This document shows positions 44,398 to 60,091 of a DNA stretch of 64,000 bases, one piece after another (the stretch's first letter is position 1; each line of letters begins with the position of its first letter). The DNA is taken from NCBI RefSeq assembly GCF_963576675.1, contig NC_088910.1, positions 86,238,104 through 86,302,103 of the forward strand, written 5' to 3'. Source of the DNA: Euphorbia lathyris. Lineage: Eukaryota > Streptophyta > Magnoliopsida > Malpighiales > Euphorbiaceae. The notes beneath the pieces are model-generated. The model did no database searches and was not told where the DNA came from. It saw only the letters and a program-made list of their open reading frames with translations. Made by a program: the position numbers and the translations under genes.

Positions 44398-45556
44398 TAG
44401 GGATGTAAATGGGGCATGGATTACCCGTCCCCGATGGGGCCCCGCCCTGTCGGGGACGGGTAATCCCCGTCCCGTTTTATTATGGGGCGGGGACGGGGAC
44501 TAATATGTACCCCGTTAGCGGGGACGGGGCGGGGATGGGAAAGGGTATCCCCGCCCCGCGGGGATCTCCGAACCCGTCCCGTATTGTGCCCCGCGGGGAT
44601 TCCCGACGGGTTACCCGTTTAATCCCCTATAACATATTATTAATAATAGAAAATAAAAAATACGTATAGAAAAACTTGAACCTATGATCCCCACCCCGTT
44701 ACCGTATAAATCCCCGTGTAAGCTAGGTGCATATAGTTACAAATTAGTGGAGAAAAAATTAGCAAAATGCAACTCCTGAAAAAATAGTTACAAATTAGTT
44801 ATGTTGCAGCTGAAGTTTAATTTAATTAAATGCAGAGTTGAACTCTTCATAGCTGAAGTTTTGTTTTATTAGCTCATAGTAGTAATTTATACAATGAAAA
44901 GATGGATAATTAGTATTAGATTATCTAATTGCAATCATTATTATATCCGTGAGATTTGGAAATTGATTACTTATGCTTAAACTCAATATATACGGTTTGA
45001 TTGGAACCTAAAGCTGATAATATATATGAGTTGCAAAGCAAGCTAAAGTAAATAATTAAATGAAGTTAATTTATTTATTTCACATATGTCGACTTTAATT
45101 TTGTTTTTAGGCAAACTACTATTGTAACCAGTACGGGTTACTGTTTTATAATAATGAGTAACCAGTTAAAACTAGTATATGGTGTAGTTTTGATATATAA
45201 AAATTAAGTGTATTTTTAAATTAATGTTATTATTTTATTGGGCATGAGGATTTTCCGTCATCCGTGGGGATCCGCACAGGATGGGGATAAGGATGAAAAA
45301 ATCCCCAAATCATTTAATGGGGATTCTCCGAAACCGTCTCCGTAAACATTAGGGACGGATTGGGAAATGCATATATTTTTTTTAAACTTTAAATGGATAA
45401 ACGGGGATACCCGCGGGGTCGGAGATTCCCCATGGGGCGGGGACGGGGATGAATTTTATCCCCGTTTGTTTCGCGGGGTGGGTATGAGGATTCCCTGTTT
45501 AGTCGGGGAACGGGGATGGGAACTCCAATTCCCGCCCCGCCCCGTTTACATCCCTA
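44398..45556. mobile_element. GC-rich non-autonomous hAT element (1159 bp)
   Basis: Ends TAGGGATGTAAATGGGGC and GCCCCGTTTACATCCCTA are inverted repeats. The flanks TATAAGAG (44390-44397 and 45557-45564) are a perfect 8-base duplication, the hAT size. Both end blocks (about 310 bases each) consist of GGGGACGGGGAT and CGGGGATCCCCG-type words, while the centre is AT-rich. No transposase frame. Confidence 0.9.
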
Positions 45557-45613
45557 TATAAGAGCTATAATGGTAGATCCATTAGGTTTTTGCCTGTTAA
45601 ACCCTAAGAAGAA

Positions 45614-46650
45614 ATGCTGCCAAGGAAAGTGAACAAGAACAAGTCATACGCAGATACAACCCGTAATTCTGGAGATACAGATCCAGAAGTTCATACCGAT
45701 TCAAGTGAATCGAGTGAAAGAAGTAAAAATCACAATCGTGATCGCAATCGTAATTCACCAATGCAGAATCCAATAGCAAATCGAACTCGCAATCCAAATG
45801 CAGAGCATTCTTCTGATTTCACCGATGTCGGAGGTATGCGATCTCAATTCAATACATATAATCATGATAATTTGAGTTTAGTTTTGGTTAGTATTGTATT
45901 AAGCGGAGGAAGTTACATTCCCTAGAAGAAATCAATGCTTCTTGCATTAAGTGCAAAAAGAAAAACGAAGTTTATCCTTAAAAAGGATAAACTTGCAAAT
46001 AAGGATTATGATGAGTATATTCTATGGAAGGAAACTGATGATCTTATTTTATTTTGGATTATAAATGCATTAACTAAAGAATTAGCTGAGACTTTCTTAT
46101 TTGCATCCTCCTCTTATGATTTATGGAAAAAGTTAGAACATAGATATGGACAAAGTAATGGACATCTTTTTTAGTTAAGGAGAAAGATTTGCAGTATGAC
46201 TTAAGGAAGTTTAACTCTAGTTGAATTTTTCAACAAAATTAAGAGGAAATGGGATGAATATGTAATTATCAAACTGATCTTTGGTTGTACATGTGGAGAA
46301 TCCAACAGCGAATCGCCGATGTCAGAGGTATACGATCTCAATTCAATACACATAATCATGATAATCTGAGTTTAGTTTTGGTTAGTATTGTATTGAGCGG
46401 AAGAAATTATATTCCCTGGAAGAGATCAATGATTCTTGCATTAAGTGCAAAAAGAAAAACGAAGTTTATCCTTAAAAATGATAAACCTGCATATGAGGGT
46501 TCTGATGAGTATATTCTGATGAGTATCACTACTCTTTTTGTTTCTTCCGCAAATTAACATGCTAATATATTCACTAAGCCCTTGTCCTATAATCAAATGG
46601 CTCATACATTGAAGAAAATGGGTTTGGTTTTCTTACCTATAACTTCATGA
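45614..46650 (+). pseudogene. Chimeric copia gag/pol remnant
   Basis: First gag segment from ATG 45614 (MLPRKVNKNKSYADTTRNSG) to a TAG at 45923-45925 (W expected), continuing in another frame to about 46174 (SSYDLWKKLEHRYGQSNG, a gag core). A second piece (46310-46510) repeats the first gag block (SLVLVSIVLSG, LALSAKRKTKFIL) with roughly a tenth of bases changed, then jumps directly into the C-terminal end of pol (ANIFTKPLS near 46560, after a stop). Integrase, RT and most of RNase H are absent. Confidence 0.8.
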
Positions 46651-46682
46651 ATACTGCAGCTGTTTCTCACGTGAGGAGGGGG

Positions 46683-46893
46683 TGATAAAAAAATAAAACA
46701 CGTGAGTCATGAAGGGTACTAGTTTGTTAGAGTTAGTTACTAGAAGTACAGAAATTAACATCTGTAAATTTGTACAACTGCCATAAATATTTTGTATAAA
46801 TACTTATTGTAACTATTCTGTTTTTCAATAAGAAAAAATACAATTTCATTTTGTCTTCTCTAAGAGTTTGTTAGCATATCGTTAACTTGAAGA
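46683..46893 (+). repeat. 3' LTR of the small copia element
   Basis: TGATAAAAA start after GAGGAGGGGG; end GTTAACTTGAAGA followed by the duplicated CAAAT. Confidence 0.88.
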
Positions 46894-46899
46894 CAAATC

Positions 46900-47560
46900 G
46901 ATCCATAGATAAAGGTTTTTGAGAATGTCAACGACTTGATCATTTGTATGTACAAATGAAACATGAAAATATGCTCAATAACTCTGTCGCAAACAAAAAA
47001 GAAATCAACCTTTAAGTGTTTGCTTTGATTGTGAGAAATGGGATTTATGGTCAAATAGGTGATTGAGATGTTATCACATAGCAAGACAGTGGACGTGCAA
47101 GGGAGATCCCAAGCTCACGGAGTAGAATTTAGAGCCAATCGACTTTAGCAAGGACATGATATTCGGCCTCCATAGAGGATGGGGTGATTGACTTTTGTTC
47201 TTCGAACTCCAAGACACTACTTTACCTCCCAAGTAAATAGCATAGCTTGTGAAAGAAAATATCACAATGTCTCAACTTTTGTAGATAACGCAAGAGGCGT
47301 TTAACACCCCGGTGGGAGCATGAATGAATTAAGATACTTAGTAATAGAGAAATAAATATTTGGGCAAGTTATGACAAGTATACAAACTGCCAAAAATACC
47401 ACGATAACGAGTTGCATCATCAAAGAGATCCCCCAAGCTACTCATAATTTTTTTATTTGCCGCTCATTGGGGGTAGAGATACCCTTACAACCAACCATAT
47501 GACAAAGAGAGGTCATTAACATATTTAGAAATGGTAGGCAAGTTAGAAAACCTTCTTGGA
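46900..47560 (-). pseudogene. copia pol relic (late RT to RNase H), minus strand
   Basis: Minus-strand pieces read YRGIFGSLYT (near 47400), AIYLGGKVVSWSSKNKS (near 47235) and NPISHNQSKHLKVDFFFVCD (near 47020), in the order and spacing of copia RT end, RNase H and its tail. Stops and shifts throughout. Confidence 0.75.
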
Positions 47561-47714
47561 TCTCAGACATCATGTCTGTTTTTCAACTTGTTTCTTATAC
47601 ACGTCTAAGTATTTTACATTTACCTCTGTTTGTCGATTCGCTTAAAGCATTTTTAGCTAATGTGGCAATGAAAAAGGAACCAATAAATACCAACTGGGTG
47701 TTCATGATTTGAGA

Positions 47715-49140
47715 CGGCAAAATTCCATGGCTCAAGAACTTAATACTTGGGAGCAAAATCACACATGGAAATTGACAACCTGGCCTCAGGGAAACAAGGT
47801 GATAGCATCTAAATGGGTATTTTGAATTAAATACAAGGCTAATGGGACTATAGTAAAAGGTTAGAACCACGTTTTTGTTGTTGACTACACTAATTCTTAC
47901 TCTCATGTGTTCCAAAGGTAGTTACAATTAGAACATTTTTAATAGTAGTTATTGCATTCAATTAGCATGTGCATCAGATTGATATAAACAATGCATACTT
48001 GCATAGGTTTATAAATGAAGATCTTTACATGAAACCACCTGAAGGGTATGACAAGATGGGGAAACATGAAGTTTGCAAGTTAATAAAGTCCTTATATGGC
48101 CTTAAACAAGCTGGCGGACATTAGAACAAAGAAATGTCTTCCAAGCTTATTCTTTTTGGGTTTCAAAAATCATTATCATGATCATTGCTAATATACGAAA
48201 ATAGAAGCTAATATATTCATTGTTTTGGTATTATATGTGGATGATTTATTAATTTCTGGAAATTCTGAATCCTCTATTGCAGTAATTATATCCATAATAA
48301 GGATTTTGGTCATGTCAAGTATTTTCTTGGAATTGAGGTTGCAAGATCAAATGAAAGGATAATCATTTCTCAAACAAAATATATTGTTGATCTCATTACT
48401 GATGCTCACATAACTGATGTAGCTATTGTATCTTCCCCATTACCATCGGGTTTCCAACATTCTGATGTCACATCTCCTATTCCTAACCCTGATGTTTTTC
48501 AAAGACTCTTATCTTGGTTTTACTAGGCCTGATATATGTTTCCCTACCCAACATTTAAGCCAACATATGTCAATTCCTCAACATCATCACTTAAATGTTG
48601 CCATAATCACACTTCGGTATTTGAAAGACACAATGCAACGTGGTTTGTTATACCCCAAAAACATATTTGTCGTTGCATATTGGACAGTTTGCAAGGTTTT
48701 TTTGCAAATCTATAACAGGATATTGCGTATTCATAGGTAAGTCAATGGTTTCATGGAAGAGCAAGAAGCAAGCTACTGGGAGTCGCTCCTCAACTGAGGC
48801 AGAATATTACAGCTTAGCTACAACTTCTTGTGAGATTAAATGGATCTTTGTTTTTCTTCGAGATTTATAGATTCCTTGTCTTCTGCCAATCCCTTTATAC
48901 TATGATAATATTTCAGGAATAGCCATAACAAGTAATCTCATTGATCATGAGCGCACTAAACATTTTGATAACGATATACATTTTGTTCGTGATTACATTG
49001 AACAAGGTTTTCTCATCACACCTCATATTTCTTCTTCCTCTCCACTGGCAAATTTGTTTACAAAGGTTATCTCAGATTCTACTTTAGATACTTTCCTTTA
49101 CAAACTTGGTATTGTTGATCAACCAATCCCAACTTGGGGG
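47715..49140 (+). pseudogene. copia pol relic (RT to RNase H), plus strand
   Basis: Reads across frames: NHTWKLTTWPQGNKVIASKW (near 47755), [18 protein letters not shown] and KSLYGLKQA (near 47990-48110), a degraded YVDD box near 48230, KYFLGIEVARSNERIIISQT (near 48320), SMVSWKSKKQATGSRSSTEA (near 48745) and the RNase H tail HERTKHFDNDIHFVRDYI (near 48950). Ends at GIVDQPIPTWG before a GGGGGGAA purine tract at 49137. Many stops; inactive. The sequence after it (49145-49992, minus the LINE insert) is probably its LTR. Confidence 0.85.
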
Positions 49141-49269
49141 GAATATAAAAGTATCAATTACATTTTGTTATTAGTTAAGTATTTTGTTTCAGTCAAGAGT
49201 AACCATAGTTCATTTTGTAATCATAGTTTAGTATTCTTTGTAATTATAGTTAATTAGCCGTTATTTTAT

Positions 49270-49774
49270 TTTTTTTAGTGAAACTGAGTTTCAAATAGGG
49301 AATGAAGAAGGTTAATCCTAACTAGGTTGGCACCAACCAAGCAATCAAACCCCGACCAAGAAACCAAAAAACTTTATTAAAAGAAAAAAGGAAAAGTTCA
49401 ATACAATAAAGGCAGAGGCCTACTTAACAAAGCGAAAATACTCTGTCCTATTTGCATCTCTAAACACAGTATTAGAGCAAAAAGAATGAAAAGAGTTCCA
49501 CCAACAGTCAGAGGTAGCTGTGACAGCAAACTTGGAAAGACAATCTGCAACTGCATTCCCCTCCGTAAACACATGAGAAATTTGAACTGCACGAGTACGA
49601 ATAATGTCAAGACAGATCAACCAATCCGAAAGAAGGCTCCAATGGACGTTTCTCGATCTCGATTTCAGTAACTTAATCGCATAGATTGAGTCACTCTCAA
49701 CGCACAAAGGAAACCAATTCCACTCAGCTGCTTTGAGGATAGCAATGGTCATCGCTTTCAACTCAGCCATGAAA
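49270..49774 (-). mobile_element. 5'-truncated LINE insertion (RNase H tail of ORF2)
   Basis: Flanked by an 18-base perfect duplication AATTAGCCGTTATTTTAT (49252-49269 and 49775-49792), with the poly(A) as a T run at the left. The only coding part is the end of ORF2 (49770-49420, minus): CVESDSIYAIKLLKSRSRN and VFTEGNAVADCLSKFA, an RNase H (RVT_3) domain. It belongs to a different LINE family from the other L1 copies here. Confidence 0.92.
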
Positions 49775-49792
49775 AATTAGCCGTTATTTTAT

Positions 49793-50379
49793 AGCTCAAT
49801 ATAAAATGTAAAGATGTGGATGATCTTTGTAACCATTTGTATTCAATCTCATCTTTCTCTTTCATTTTAATAAAAGATATTTCTAGTCTCTGGACTATAC
49901 ATTTACATTACATTTATAGATTAAGTTGTAATTTTAAACGGCTAATGAAAAATTTCCTTCAACCGGTTCTCACAAATAGCCATTATCATACATTTGGTGG
50001 GCATAAGATTAATTTGTAACTAGTACTAGTATTATTATGAATTAAAGAAAGTTACAAATACAAATCACATGAAAAAGGCAAACAAACTAAGTATATAGAT
50101 GCATTACTCCTCTCTAATTACACAATCATGGAGAGGGATAAAATTTACATTGCAAAATAGAGAGAGAGAGAGGTGGGTAATAAAAGATCCTAGTAATAAA
50201 ATTGTGTAGTAGTCTTGAATATGTTGTTGGACTTGGAATGGTAATATAAACATCAAAAAGGGAACTCATAGACTATAGGCTGGGTTTGGAGAATAGAATA
50301 GAGTCTTGTTTTAGTCTTTTTGTGTATGGTATTGAAAATTGAAATCCATGGATGCACAATATGATGAAGATGGAAATAT
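49793..50379. other. copia LTR remainder and DWF4 3' flank
   Basis: No gene. The left part (to about 49992) continues the copia LTR interrupted by the LINE. The right part is the 3' untranslated and downstream region of the P450 gene, with a short GA run near 50160. Confidence 0.5.
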
Positions 50380-53733
<3,354 letters not shown>

Positions 53734-53880
53734 CTATGGATTTTGATTTTTGTAAAACAAAAGCTAAATCAGATTTTCATCTTCTTAAACTGAAATAGTA
53801 ATGAAAGTATTATATTGTATACAAAAAGGGGCATAAGTTATGCATGTTGTTCAGCAAAGTGTTTGAACCCAATAGGCTGC

Positions 53881-53888
53881 TTTTATAA
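53881..53888 (-). promoter_or_regulatory. DWF4 TATA box
   Basis: TTATAAAA on the minus strand about 180 bases before the ATG. The likely leader ends in a CT-rich tract just upstream of the start codon. I saw no CGTGYG or CACGTG element between the ATG and the transposon at 53999. Confidence 0.55.
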
Positions 53889-53998
53889 GCTTCTCCTCTC
53901 TTCTGTCTTTTTCTTAATTAAAGCTATGGTTTTTGCCTTCATATTTAATTTCCAATTTCTCAATTACGGGTCTTGGTCTCTATTTTTTTAGAAGAAAA

Positions 53999-55026
53999 AG
54001 CTCTGTTTTTTATTACTTAATTTCAGTAACAATCAGTTCAGTTCAGTAGTAATCAGTTCAGTTCAGATCAGTTCAGTTTAGTTCAGTATTCTGTTTCAAT
54101 ATTCAATAATTTATCATTATTTATTATAATTATTATATATTATTATTATTTATATAATTTATTATTATTATCATTATTTATTTATAATTTCAGCAATTTA
54201 TTATAATTATTATAATTATTATATATTAATTTATCTTTTTTCATTATAATTATATTTATATATAATTTATGCTTTGTCATTATATATATTATCATTATTT
54301 ATTATAATTATAATTATTTGGTGCAACTTATTTGTAAATTTTGCGAAAAGTAAATAAATATTATATTAATACGTTTACATTACAATGCTCTAAAAAATTA
54401 ACTGGCTCAACTACCTTAATATCTCAAATAGTGTAATTTTATCCCTAATATTAGAAGCCAATAGCAATTTTACCCTTAACATTGATAAATTGAGTCAAGA
54501 TTTTATATTCATATGAAAATTCATATTTAGACGTTAGGAGTAAAATAACCCCGGACCCAAAACGTTAAAGGTATTTTTGTACCTTAATACTTAATTGTAA
54601 TAAAAAGTTAAGAGTGTGTATTCATATAAAAATTTGTATTTAATTTCATAGGCTTTAAATTATATATAAATTTGTGTTTGTATGTAATTTATATTTTTAA
54701 TGTCATAGGATTTTATCGAGCCTAGATTTTACTTGATATTTAATTTAGTTTAATCTTTAATAATATGTTTATTTATTATTGATATTATTTTTTTTGGTAG
54801 AAATATTATTATTATTATTATAAGCTTATTAATGTCCAATATTATCATTAAATTATTTTAAAGTCTAATATCATCATTATTGTTACGTTCAATTAAATTC
54901 GGTTAAGTTCGGTATCATTCAGTTAAGTTCAGTAGCATTCAGTTAAATTCAGTTCAGTTCAGTATTCAGTATCATTCAGTTCAGTTCAGTTCAATTCAGT
55001 TTTTTTCAGTAATAAAGAACAGAGCC
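53999..55026. mobile_element. Harbinger-like element A (~1.03 kb) in the DWF4 upstream region
   Basis: Ends GCTCTGTTTTTTATTACT and AGTAATAAAGAACAGAGC form inverted repeats, and arrays of CAGTT/GTTCA lie inside both ends. Same family as element B (55485-56473). No clean flanking duplication. No coding frame. Confidence 0.75.
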
Positions 55027-55484
55027 TAACTCGTAGCTCATGTCCTAGATCATAACAGAGCGCAATAGGTAGATTGTGTTTGAAACTGTTTTTAATACAA
55101 CTGTTAGAAATACATTCCATCCAGAATCGACTTTATAGTGTTCTTCTATAAAAAAATCTAATTTCATAATGTTTTTTTTGTGAAACAAAACATGAACTAC
55201 AAATAAATAAGAAACTACAAAGTTTAGTATAATATAACCCAATTTAAGCTAAACGTCACAATTAAATTAACAATATTATATTCTTTTCCTATTAACTTTA
55301 TATGTTATCTTTTTATTTAGTTCTATTTTCTTATTTATTATAATACAATTAATTAGTATTCTTGTCCATTAAAACCTTATATTTGTTTTGCATTAAACAT
55401 TCTATGACTCCTAAATTTCATAGCTCATGTAATATACGCAAACTAAAAGTAATTGAATATCCACAATATTTCGAACACTAGTTA

Positions 55485-56473
55485 GGCTCTGTTCTTTATC
55501 ACTTAATTTAAGTAACAATCAGTTCAGTTCAGTTCAGTTCAGTTCAGCTCAGTTCAGCATTCAGTTTCAGCATCCAGTTTCAGCATTCAGTTTCAGTATT
55601 CAGTAATTTATCATTATTTATTATATTATCATTATTTATATATAATTTATTATAATAATTATTATTATTTATCTATAATTTATCATTATTTATTATTATT
55701 ATTATTTATAGTTTATCATTATCTATAAATTAGATAAAAGTCAAGAAATGATAGTTTATTAAAGTATATATGGTTTAATAAAAAAAAATAAAACTAAAGT
55801 ATGCATCCATATTTAAAAATTAGGAATTGCATCCATATTATGAATTATTTCTCAAATTTATCCAATTTATCAATGTTAGGGATAAAATTCCACCATTTTA
55901 GACGTTAGAGGTAAAATTACTTCTGACCCAAAACGTTATTTTTACACTTTAACCCTTAATTAAAATAAAAAGTTAAGAGTTTGTATTCATATGAAGATTT
56001 GTATTTAATTTCATAGGCTTTAAATTATATATAAATTTGTGTTTGTATGTAATTTGTATTTTTAATTTAAATTAGACTTATTTTTATTTAATTTTATAGG
56101 CTTTTATCGAGCCAAGATTTTATCATCTCGGGCTTTTATTTGATATTCAATTTAGTTTTATCTTTAATAATATATTTATTTATTATTGATATTATTAAAT
56201 TTATTAGAACCATTATTATTATTATAAGTTCATTAATGTCCAATATTATCATGAAAATTATTTTAAAGTCTAATATCATCATTATTGTTAAGTTCGGTTA
56301 AGTTCGGTAGCATTCAGTTAAGTTCAGTAGCATTCAGTTAAGTTCAGTATTCAGTAGTATTCAGTTAAATTCAATTCAGTATTCAGCAGTATTCAGTTCA
56401 GTTCAGTTCAGTTCAGTTCAGTTCAATTCAGTTCAGTTCAGTTCAGTTTTTTTCAGCGATAAAGAACAGAGCC
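55485..56473. mobile_element. Harbinger-like element B (989 bp)
   Basis: Ends GGCTCTGTTCTTTATCACTT and GATAAAGAACAGAGCC, flanked by TTA on both sides (55482-55484 and 56474-56476). The uninterrupted sequence in unit 2 (near 60318) shows the empty site. The internal arrays of GTTCA/CAGTT are long. Confidence 0.88.
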
Positions 56474-56673
56474 TTAAAATAATATTGATACATATCAGTG
56501 TCGAAATATTGTAGATATTCAATTACTTTTAGTTTGCATATATTACATAAGCAATGAAATTTATAAGATCTTAATGGGCAAGAATACTAATTAATTGTAT
56601 TATAATAAATAAGAATATAGAGATAACATATAAAGTTAATAGGGAAAGAATATAATATTATTAATTTAAGGGA

Positions 56674-56925
56674 TAAGGTACCAAAATATGCCTAAGGTTG
56701 TTGGGGAAGTATCAATTTAGGCTCAACGTTCAAAATAGCACCAATATAGGCTTAACGTTTACAACATAATATCAATTTAGGCTTAACGTTTACAATATAA
56801 CATCAATTTAGGCCTCACGTACAAAATAGCACCAATATAGGCTTAACGTTTACAAAATAATACGAATTTAAGCTTAACGTTTACAAAATATATCCAATTT
56901 AAGCTAAACGTCACAATTAAATTAA
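56674..56925. repeat. ~32-bp minisatellite (unit 1)
   Basis: About seven diverged copies of TTAGGCTTAACGTTTACA plus an A/T-rich spacer. Confidence 0.8.
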
Positions 56926-56928
56926 CCA

Positions 56929-59900
56929 ACTCCGTCTGTGAGGGTCACTTGGTGGCCTTTACAACCGGTCCCAAGCCCGGACAAAGGAGGAGGGTTGCGG
57001 TAGGTTTGTGGCGGCCAGCGTAAAACTTAGCCACATCTTATGACATGAACCAATATATAAATATCGTGGGGACGTTCCCTACTCAGCGACGCGCTGCACT
57101 TCCTAGACCCGGGTGTAGTGATAAATATGCAAGGGTTGCTAGGTCGTCGTCCCGAAGCGGCGCGCCACCCCAGGACCCGGGGGTGGTGTCAAATATGCAA
57201 GGGTTGCGGGTAAATAAGCTAGTCCACGGTAATGGTAGGGGTAGGGGTAAGGGTAGTAGGTTACGCTTTGGGACATGGAACATAGGTTCTTTGACAGGAA
57301 GATTAGTTGAAATTATAGATGTTATAAAGAGGAGGAGAATAAATATAATGTGCCTACAAGAAACCAAGTGGGTTGGAGCCAAGACTAGAGAGATAGCTCC
57401 TTGGGGTTATAAGCTTTGGTACTCAGGAAAGGATAAGGGTAGAAATGGAGTAGGTATTCTTATTGATCGGGAGTATATTGATGATGTAGTAGCAGTGTCT
57501 ATGAAGAGTGATAGAATTATGAGTGTTAAGCTAGTGATAGGGGATGAGGTTGTGAATGTCATCAGTGCATATGCGCGACAAATAGGATTAGATGTCTCTA
57601 TAAGACAAGCTTTTTGGGAGGACTTAGAGGAAGTAGTGCAACAGGTTCCTAGGGATGAAAAGATGGTACTGGGGGGTGATCTCAATGGACACGTGGGTTC
57701 TAGGCGAGATGGGTTTGAGAGTGTTCATGGAGGGTATGGTTTTGGAGATAAGAATGAAGCAGGAAATGATATTTTGGAATTCGCATCAGCCTATGACTTG
57801 AGTATCATGAACACATGGTTTATGAAGAGAAAGAGTTATATTGATTGTAAGGTGATCCCTGGTGAGAGTACGACAACCCAACGTAGAGTAGTGGTGCTTG
57901 ATTTTTGAAGTAGGAAATGTATAAGAAAACGAACACCACAAGTGGAGACTAAGATTAAGTGGTGGAAATTGCAAGGGGAGAATCAACAAAAAATTGTGGA
58001 TGAGATGACCAAAAAAGATATTTGGACTTGTAATATGGATTTAGATATAGATTCGATATGGACTAAGATGGAGCATAGTATAAGGGAATTAGCGAAGGAA
58101 GTTCTAGGGGAATCTAAATGTAGCATGCCACCGGGTAAGGACACATCTTGGTGGACAGAAGAAGTACGACAAGCAGTAAAGAGTAAGCGAGAATCCTATA
58201 AAATATTGGGGAAATGTAGGACTGACGAGAACTACGAAAAATACAAAGAGGCTAAAAGGGAAGTAAAGAAGGTCATACAAGATGCTAGAGGTGAATCGGG
58301 ATCTATACACAAGATTGGATACGAAAGAAGGGGAAAGATACATATATAGAATTGCTCGGATGAGAGATAGGAAGACGCGAGATCTAGGAAAAGTTAAATG
58401 TGTGAAGGATGTGGACCAAAAAGTCCTAGCTGGAGATAAGGATATCAAGGAACGATGGAGGTCCTATTTTGATGACTTATTTAATGGAGATCGCAGACAA
58501 GATGTTGGAGATATAAGTATCCCTCACGATATGATAAATCATGAATGCCTACGGAGAATTCAAAAGGGTGAAGTCAAAATGGCATTAAGTAAGATGAGGT
58601 TGAAGAAAGCAGTAGGACCTGATGGCATCCCTATTGAGATTTGGAGATGTTTGGGAGAGAGAGGAATCGAATGGTTGACGATGTTCTTCAACAAAATTTG
58701 GAGAAACAATAAGATGCCATCAGAATGGAGGAAAAGTATCTTAGTCCCTTTGTATAAGAACAAAGGCGATGTCCAAGATTGTGCCAACTATCGAGGAATC
58801 AAATTAATGAGTCACACTATGAAACTTTGGGAGCGAGTGATCGAACAAAGGGTAAGGAGGACATTAAAGATCTCGGAAAACCAGTTTGGTTTTATACCGG
58901 GAAGATCAACTATGGAAGCCATCCATCTAATGAGACAATTAATGGAGCACTATCGAAATAAGAAGAAAGACTTGCATATGGTTTTCATTGACTTGGAGAA
59001 AGCATATGATAAGGTACCAAGGGAAGTACTTTGGTGGACCTTGATAAGGAAAGGCATTTCGCGGAAATATATTGACATCATAAAGGACATGTATGAGGGA
59101 GCATGCACGAGTGTACGTACTAGTGTTGGGAAGATTGAAGAGTTCCCTATTACGATTGGAGTGCATCAAGGTTCCGCACTAAGCCCATTTATTTTTGCCA
59201 TCGTTATGGATGAACTAACAAGTTCACTTCAAGATGGTATACCATGGTGCATGTTGTTTGCAGATGATATTGTGTTGGTGGATGAGACGAAAGAAGGAGT
59301 GGAGAGGAAGTTGGAATTATGGAGACAAACTCTAGAATCTAGAGGCTTTAAGTTGAGCCGAAGTAAGACAGAATATTTAGAGTGTAAGTTTAGCGGCCAT
59401 AGGAGTAGGGAGGCAGGGATAATCACCCTAGATGGGAGAGTTGTTCAGGCATCGGACTGCTTCTGGTATTTAGGATCTATTATCCAAACGGATGGAGATG
59501 TTGCTCATAGGATTAAATCTGGTTGGTCGAAGTGGAAGAGTGCTACGGGTTTCCTTTGTGACCCCGGCATGCCTAATAGATTGAAGGGAAAATTCTACCG
59601 CACAACAATCAGACCAGCATTATTATATGGTACGGAGTGTTGGACAGTGAAACACTGTCACATCCATAAGATGTCGGTGGCGGAGATGCGTATGTTGAGA
59701 TGGATGTGTGGTCATACGAGAAAGGATCGGGTGAGTAATGAAATAATTAGGACAAAAGTAGGGGTTACATCTATTGAGAATAAAATGAGAGAAAACCGAC
59801 TAAGGTGGTTTGGCCATGTGAGACGTAGAGCGCTTGATGCGCCGGTTAGGAGGACCGAAGAGTGGCAAAGGGATGCAGTGGTGAGGGGTAGGGGAAGACC

Positions 59901-60091
59901 TAAGCAAACTTGGAGGAGGGTGATCGAGAGTGATATGAGTTTACTTGGAATTGAGGAAAATATGGTAGTGGATAGGACATAGTGGATGGAGCGAATTTGT
60001 GTCGCTGACGTGACTTGATTTCACGGTTTTATATGATGGTTCATGTTAGCCGACCCCGAATCATTTCGGGACTAAGGATTTTTTGTTGTTG
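56929..60091 (+). mobile_element. Full-length RTE-type LINE (~3.16 kb)
   Basis: Flanked by the 18-base duplication TCACAATTAAATTAACCA (56911-56928 and 60092-60109). The 5' end has GGTCCCAAGCCCGG and GGAGGAGGGTTGCGG, and the 3' end CCGACCCCGAATCATTTCGG followed by TTGTTGTTG in place of poly(A); both are typical of plant RTE elements. Confidence 0.95.
57045..59982 (+). pseudogene. RTE LINE polyprotein (endonuclease plus RT), one stop and one frameshift
   Basis: Endonuclease from about residue 75: RFGTWNIGSLTGRL, MCLQETKWVGAK, VLGGDLNGHVGSRR. TGA 57906-57908 interrupts the end of this domain, with the frame continuing after it. A frameshift near 58285 (QDARG to EVNRDLY) moves to the RT frame: [24 protein letters not shown] box near 58985, [18 protein letters not shown], catalytic [10 protein letters not shown] near 59250, and the C-terminal [10 protein letters not shown] signature near 59890. 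Stop at 59980-59982. A short direct repeat (AAATATGCAAGGGTTGC) sits in the N-terminal region near 57124 and 57190. Confidence 0.93.

Larger units (their letters stand above)
44179..46893 (+). mobile_element. Small defective Ty1/copia element with a hAT element inside
   Basis: LTRs 44179-44386 and 46683-46893 (about 210 bp, strongly similar) are flanked by the 5-base duplication CAAAT (44174-44178 and 46894-46898). The primer site TGGTATAAGAGC starts at 44387 but is split by the hAT insertion. A purine tract GAGGAGGGGG precedes the 3' LTR. The interior holds a partial gag, a second diverged gag piece and the last ~40 codons of pol; most of pol is missing. Confidence 0.88.
55239..56928. repeat. 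Tandem repeat unit 1 (~700 bp net), split by Harbinger element B
   Basis: Starts CCAATTTAAGCTAAACGTCA and, leaving out 55485-56473, matches unit 2 (60092-60767) along its length. Each unit is a ~410-base foldback (centre CGAACACTAG) followed by a ~32-base minisatellite (TTAGGCTTAACGTTTACA) whose last variant is repeated at the unit ends. Confidence 0.85.

Noticed and set aside
44390..45564. CpG-island promoter because of G/C-rich blocks
   Set aside because: The blocks are the ends of a hAT element with an 8-base duplication, not next to any gene start.
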